Positions 62,172 to 64,000 of a stretch of DNA of 64,000 nucleotides are shown here, piece after piece. This DNA is from Agrobacterium vaccinii. GTDB taxonomy: Bacteria; Pseudomonadota; Alphaproteobacteria; Rhizobiales; Rhizobiaceae. The stretch covers positions 682,001 to 746,000 of the forward strand of contig NZ_CP054150.1 in the NCBI RefSeq assembly GCF_021310995.1. The letters run 5' to 3'. Each line of letters starts with the position of its first letter. The stretch's first letter is position 1. The notes below the pieces were generated by a model. That model made no database searches. It had not been told where the DNA came from and was given only the letters and a program-made list of their open reading frames with translations. Both the position numbers and the translations under genes were made by a program.

Positions 62172-62351
62172 ATGTCTATCCAGCAGAATACGGCCTCAGC
62201 CGTCTCAACCAAAACATCGAAAATCGCGCAATCATTGACGGCAGCCGCACTCGGCCTGTTCATCGTCGGCTTTGTCGGTTTTTCGCATGTCGAAGCCGTG
62301 CACAATGCCGCGCATGACACGCGTCATGCCAACGCTTTCCCTTGCCATTGA
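62172..62351 (+). CDS. cbtB: CbtB, small cobalt transporter subunit
   Basis: 59 residues, typical for CbtB. One membrane span (LTAAALGLFIVGFVGFSHVE) is followed by a His-rich tail (HNAAHDTRHANAFPCH) likely to bind cobalt. It starts at the ATG at 62172, 160 bp after the riboswitch, and lies 14 bp before cbtA. CbtA and CbtB form a predicted cobalt importer found under cobalamin riboswitches in alphaproteobacteria. Confidence 0.93.
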   Translation: MSIQQNTASAVSTKTSKIAQSLTAAALGLFIVGFVGFSHVEAVHNAAHDTRHANAFPCH

Positions 62352-62365
62352 AGGGAGAGAGATCA

Positions 62366-63079
62366 ATGCCATTTTTCCGTAATATCGTCTTTACCGCCGT
62401 TCTGGTGGGGCTGATTGCCGGTCTGGCCGTCAGCGCCCTGCAGGCCATCGGCACCACGCCGCTCATTCTCCAGGCGGAAACATTCGAAAGCGCGGGTGGC
62501 GAAGCAGCCCCCGCTCACGCCCACGATGCGGCAACACCTGCCGACCATCACCACGATACCGAGGCATGGGCACCCGCCGATGGCTTCGAGCGCAACGCCT
62601 ATACCCTTGCCGCCAATGTGCTGACGGCTATCGGTTACGCGCTGGTACTGACAGCCCTTATCTCGCTGCGCAGCACGCAGGGCGGCTGGCGTGAAGGCCT
62701 GTTCTGGGGCCTTGCCGGTTTTGCCGCCGTCATGCTGGCACCCATGATCGGCCTGCCACCGGAATTGCCGGGAAGCCCAGCTGCTGCTCTCGAAGCACGG
62801 CAAATCTGGTGGGTCGCGACCGTTGCGGCAACGGCTGGCGGCATTGCGCTGCTTGCCTTCAAACGCAACGAACCATGGGCCATCCTTCTTGCTGTGGTGC
62901 TCATCGTCGCACCGCACGTCGTCGGCGCGCCACTGCCGCCAGAGGGTGAACATGCACTGGCCCCGTTGCCGCTGGAACGCCGTTTCATGGTGCTGGCAAC
63001 GGTAACGAGCTTCGTGTTCTGGCTTATCCTCGGCTCGCTGAGCGGCCTGTTCCTCAAGCGCTTCGACGTTGCCCGATAA
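62366..63079 (+). CDS. cbtA: CbtA, cobalt transporter membrane subunit
   Basis: 237 residues with five likely membrane spans. Between the first and second spans there is a His-rich periplasmic loop (HAHDAATPADHHHDTEAW) that probably gathers Co2+. RNIVFTAVLVGLIAGLAVSA is the first span. With CbtB it supplies cobalt for cobalamin synthesis. Start ATG 62366 follows AAGGGAGAG. A short gene follows almost directly. Confidence 0.94.
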   Translation: MPFFRNIVFTAVLVGLIAGLAVSALQAIGTTPLILQAETFESAGGEAAPAHAHDAATPADHHHDTEAWAPADGFERNAYTLAANVLTAIGYALVLTALISLRSTQGGWREGLFWGLAGFAAVMLAPMIGLPPELPGSPAAALEARQIWWVATVAATAGGIALLAFKRNEPWAILLAVVLIVAPHVVGAPLPPEGEHALAPLPLERRFMVLATVTSFVFWLILGSLSGLFLKRFDVAR

Positions 63080-63080
63080 G

Positions 63081-63395
63081 ATGGAAAACGCAGCGGAATG
63101 GAGTGACGAGCTCGACGCCGTGCGTTTTTCCATCCCCGGTCATGGCGCACCTTGCGCCATGCATCGCCTGGCCTTCAGGGCGCTTCTGGCAGAAGAACCG
63201 GGCAGGGAGGCCTGCCTCGCATTCTTTGCCGAAAACAGCGAGGCATTCTTCACCGCCGCCACCGCCAAGATCGCGCGACTTGCGTTGCCATTCGACCGCA
63301 GCCTGCACATCAACAGCCGTGATGTCAGACGCGCGATGGCCGGAAATGCGAGGGAGGGCGCAGCCCGCGCCTGCCGCGTTCTCGATCAGCGCTGA
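63081..63395 (+). CDS. Small protein downstream of cbtA, unknown function
   Basis: 104 residues from the ATG at 63081, one base after the cbtA stop, so it is in the same riboswitch-controlled transcript. It is soluble, Ala/Arg-rich and mainly helical. The start SIPGHGAPCAMHRLAFRALL contains a Cys and two His that could bind metal, but this is speculation. I recognise no family. Its place suggests a role in cobalt or B12 metabolism. Confidence 0.75.
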   Translation: MENAAEWSDELDAVRFSIPGHGAPCAMHRLAFRALLAEEPGREACLAFFAENSEAFFTAATAKIARLALPFDRSLHINSRDVRRAMAGNAREGAARACRVLDQR

Positions 63396-63397
63396 TC

Positions 63398-63964
63398 TCA
63401 CCGATGCTCCGCTGAAAACACCGCGATTTCGGCTTCTGCCTCCGGTCCCCACAGATCGAGCGCCTTTAGCACTTCGGCGGCAAAAGTCACCGGGGCGCTG
63501 CCGGGTGCAGTGACGATGCCTTCGTCGCTGACGGCCTGCGGCTGGTCGCGGTAGTGCTCCACGCCCTGATAGGTCTCGTATTTGCCGTGCGATTCCAGGG
63601 AATTGCCGGTATGGGCCACATGGTTCAACACGCCGGTTCCCGCCAGCGCGCTTGCCGCGGCGCAAATGCCGGCGACCACGCGGTGCTGGGTGCGAAAGCG
63701 GTGGACGAGATCGGTAAAATCCGGTGCGGCGCCCTTTTCCCAGGCCAGCCCGCCGGGAATGACCAGCGCATGGATCGTTTCCGGGTCGAGCGCGTCATAG
63801 GCCATGTCGGGCGTGACCCTCAGGCCGCCCATGGATGTCACGGGCGCGCCATCCGGTGAGGCCGTGACAATATCGACTCCTAGATATCCCCGTGCTGCCG
63901 CGGCCAGCAAAGCGGGTTCCCAATCGGCGAATTCCTCGGTCAGAGCCAAGGCGATGCGAGGCAT
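63398..63964 (-). CDS. DJ-1/PfpI superfamily protein
   Basis: 188 residues from the ATG at 63964, which has AGGAGA at the right distance; the frame is open a few codons upstream to the window edge area. The nucleophile elbow is AGICAAASALAGTG with Cys near residue 95, and PGGLAWEKGAAPDFTDLVHR follows the family. Related proteins are intracellular proteases, glyoxalases/deglycases or amidotransferase-like; the exact activity is uncertain. Convergent with the cbt operon. Confidence 0.9.
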   Translation of the reverse strand: MPRIALALTEEFADWEPALLAAAARGYLGVDIVTASPDGAPVTSMGGLRVTPDMAYDALDPETIHALVIPGGLAWEKGAAPDFTDLVHRFRTQHRVVAGICAAASALAGTGVLNHVAHTGNSLESHGKYETYQGVEHYRDQPQAVSDEGIVTAPGSAPVTFAAEVLKALDLWGPEAEAEIAVFSAEHR

Positions 63965-64000
63965 AGTCTTCTCCTGCAATCAACGACATCAAGATCAGCG

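Noticed and set aside
1..64000. CRISPR array, tRNA, rRNA or prophage
   Set aside because: No regularly spaced direct repeats, no tRNA-like cloverleaf with a T-loop GTTCGA word in context, no rRNA stretches and no phage structural or integrase genes were seen.

Overview
The window looks like a chromosomal segment of a Rhizobiaceae alphaproteobacterium, most likely Agrobacterium or a close Rhizobium relative. I infer this from the gene families (betIBA choline module, cysHDN/sbp-cysTWA sulfate module, ohr/ohrR, cbtBA under a cobalamin riboswitch, class 3 asparaginase, paired L,D-transpeptidases), the high G+C and the rhizobial-type intergenic palindromes. There is no rRNA, tRNA or CRISPR array that I can see, and no prophage. 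It reads as ordinary chromosome with scattered accessory genes.

Layout. 0-3.6 kb: a LacI-family regulator, a 25-residue membrane peptide and a low-G+C pair resembling teichoic-acid genes (TagD-like cytidylyltransferase and TagB/F-like glycerophosphotransferase). 3.7-11.5 kb: assimilatory sulfate reduction, with cysH-cysD-cysN on the minus strand and sbp-cysT-cysW-cysA on the plus strand. CysH and CysD are in one uninterrupted frame. 11.6-16 kb: a Phd/PemK-like toxin-antitoxin pair, a quinone oxidoreductase, an EAL-CBS-GGDEF protein and an orphan ParD. 16.3-20.4 kb: betI-betB-betA behind a 36-bp palindrome. 20.4-30 kb: ParDE-like pair, ClC channel, DUF3750 protein, zinc-type asparaginase, GST, PAS-GAF-GGDEF cyclase, MarR/MFS efflux pair and the first gene of a ligase-associated DNA repair module. 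30-41 kb: ATP-dependent ligase, alpha/beta hydrolase, two L,D-transpeptidases, ohrR/ohr, Xre-RES toxin-antitoxin, and a MarR-controlled DUF899/DUF1579/VOC operon. 41-48.6 kb is the most eroded part: a frameshifted gene, a LysR remnant, a HerA-like ATPase, HxlR/SDR pair and a complete IS4-type insertion sequence. 48.7-58.7 kb: TadG-like protein, WYL regulator, VOC protein, trans-aconitate methyltransferase, class IV aminotransferase, argP/LysE exporter, LysR regulator, GNAT, sodB and a phosphoesterase. 58.7-60.3 kb: a short lower-G+C patch with an unknown two-gene unit. 60.3-64 kb: two c-type cytochromes, riboswitch-cbtB-cbtA and a DJ-1/PfpI protein.

Themes. Sulfate uptake and activation, osmoprotectant synthesis from choline, peroxide/superoxide/electrophile defence and c-di-GMP signalling are all represented. 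At least three toxin-antitoxin pairs lie between housekeeping operons. Five intergenic spaces carry palindromic repeats of rhizobial type; one of them was the landing site of the insertion sequence, which left an 11-bp target duplication. I found no clear new multi-gene defence system. The best leads are the CysH-CysD fusion, the teichoic-acid-like pair and the unknown gene pair at 59.1-60.0 kb.
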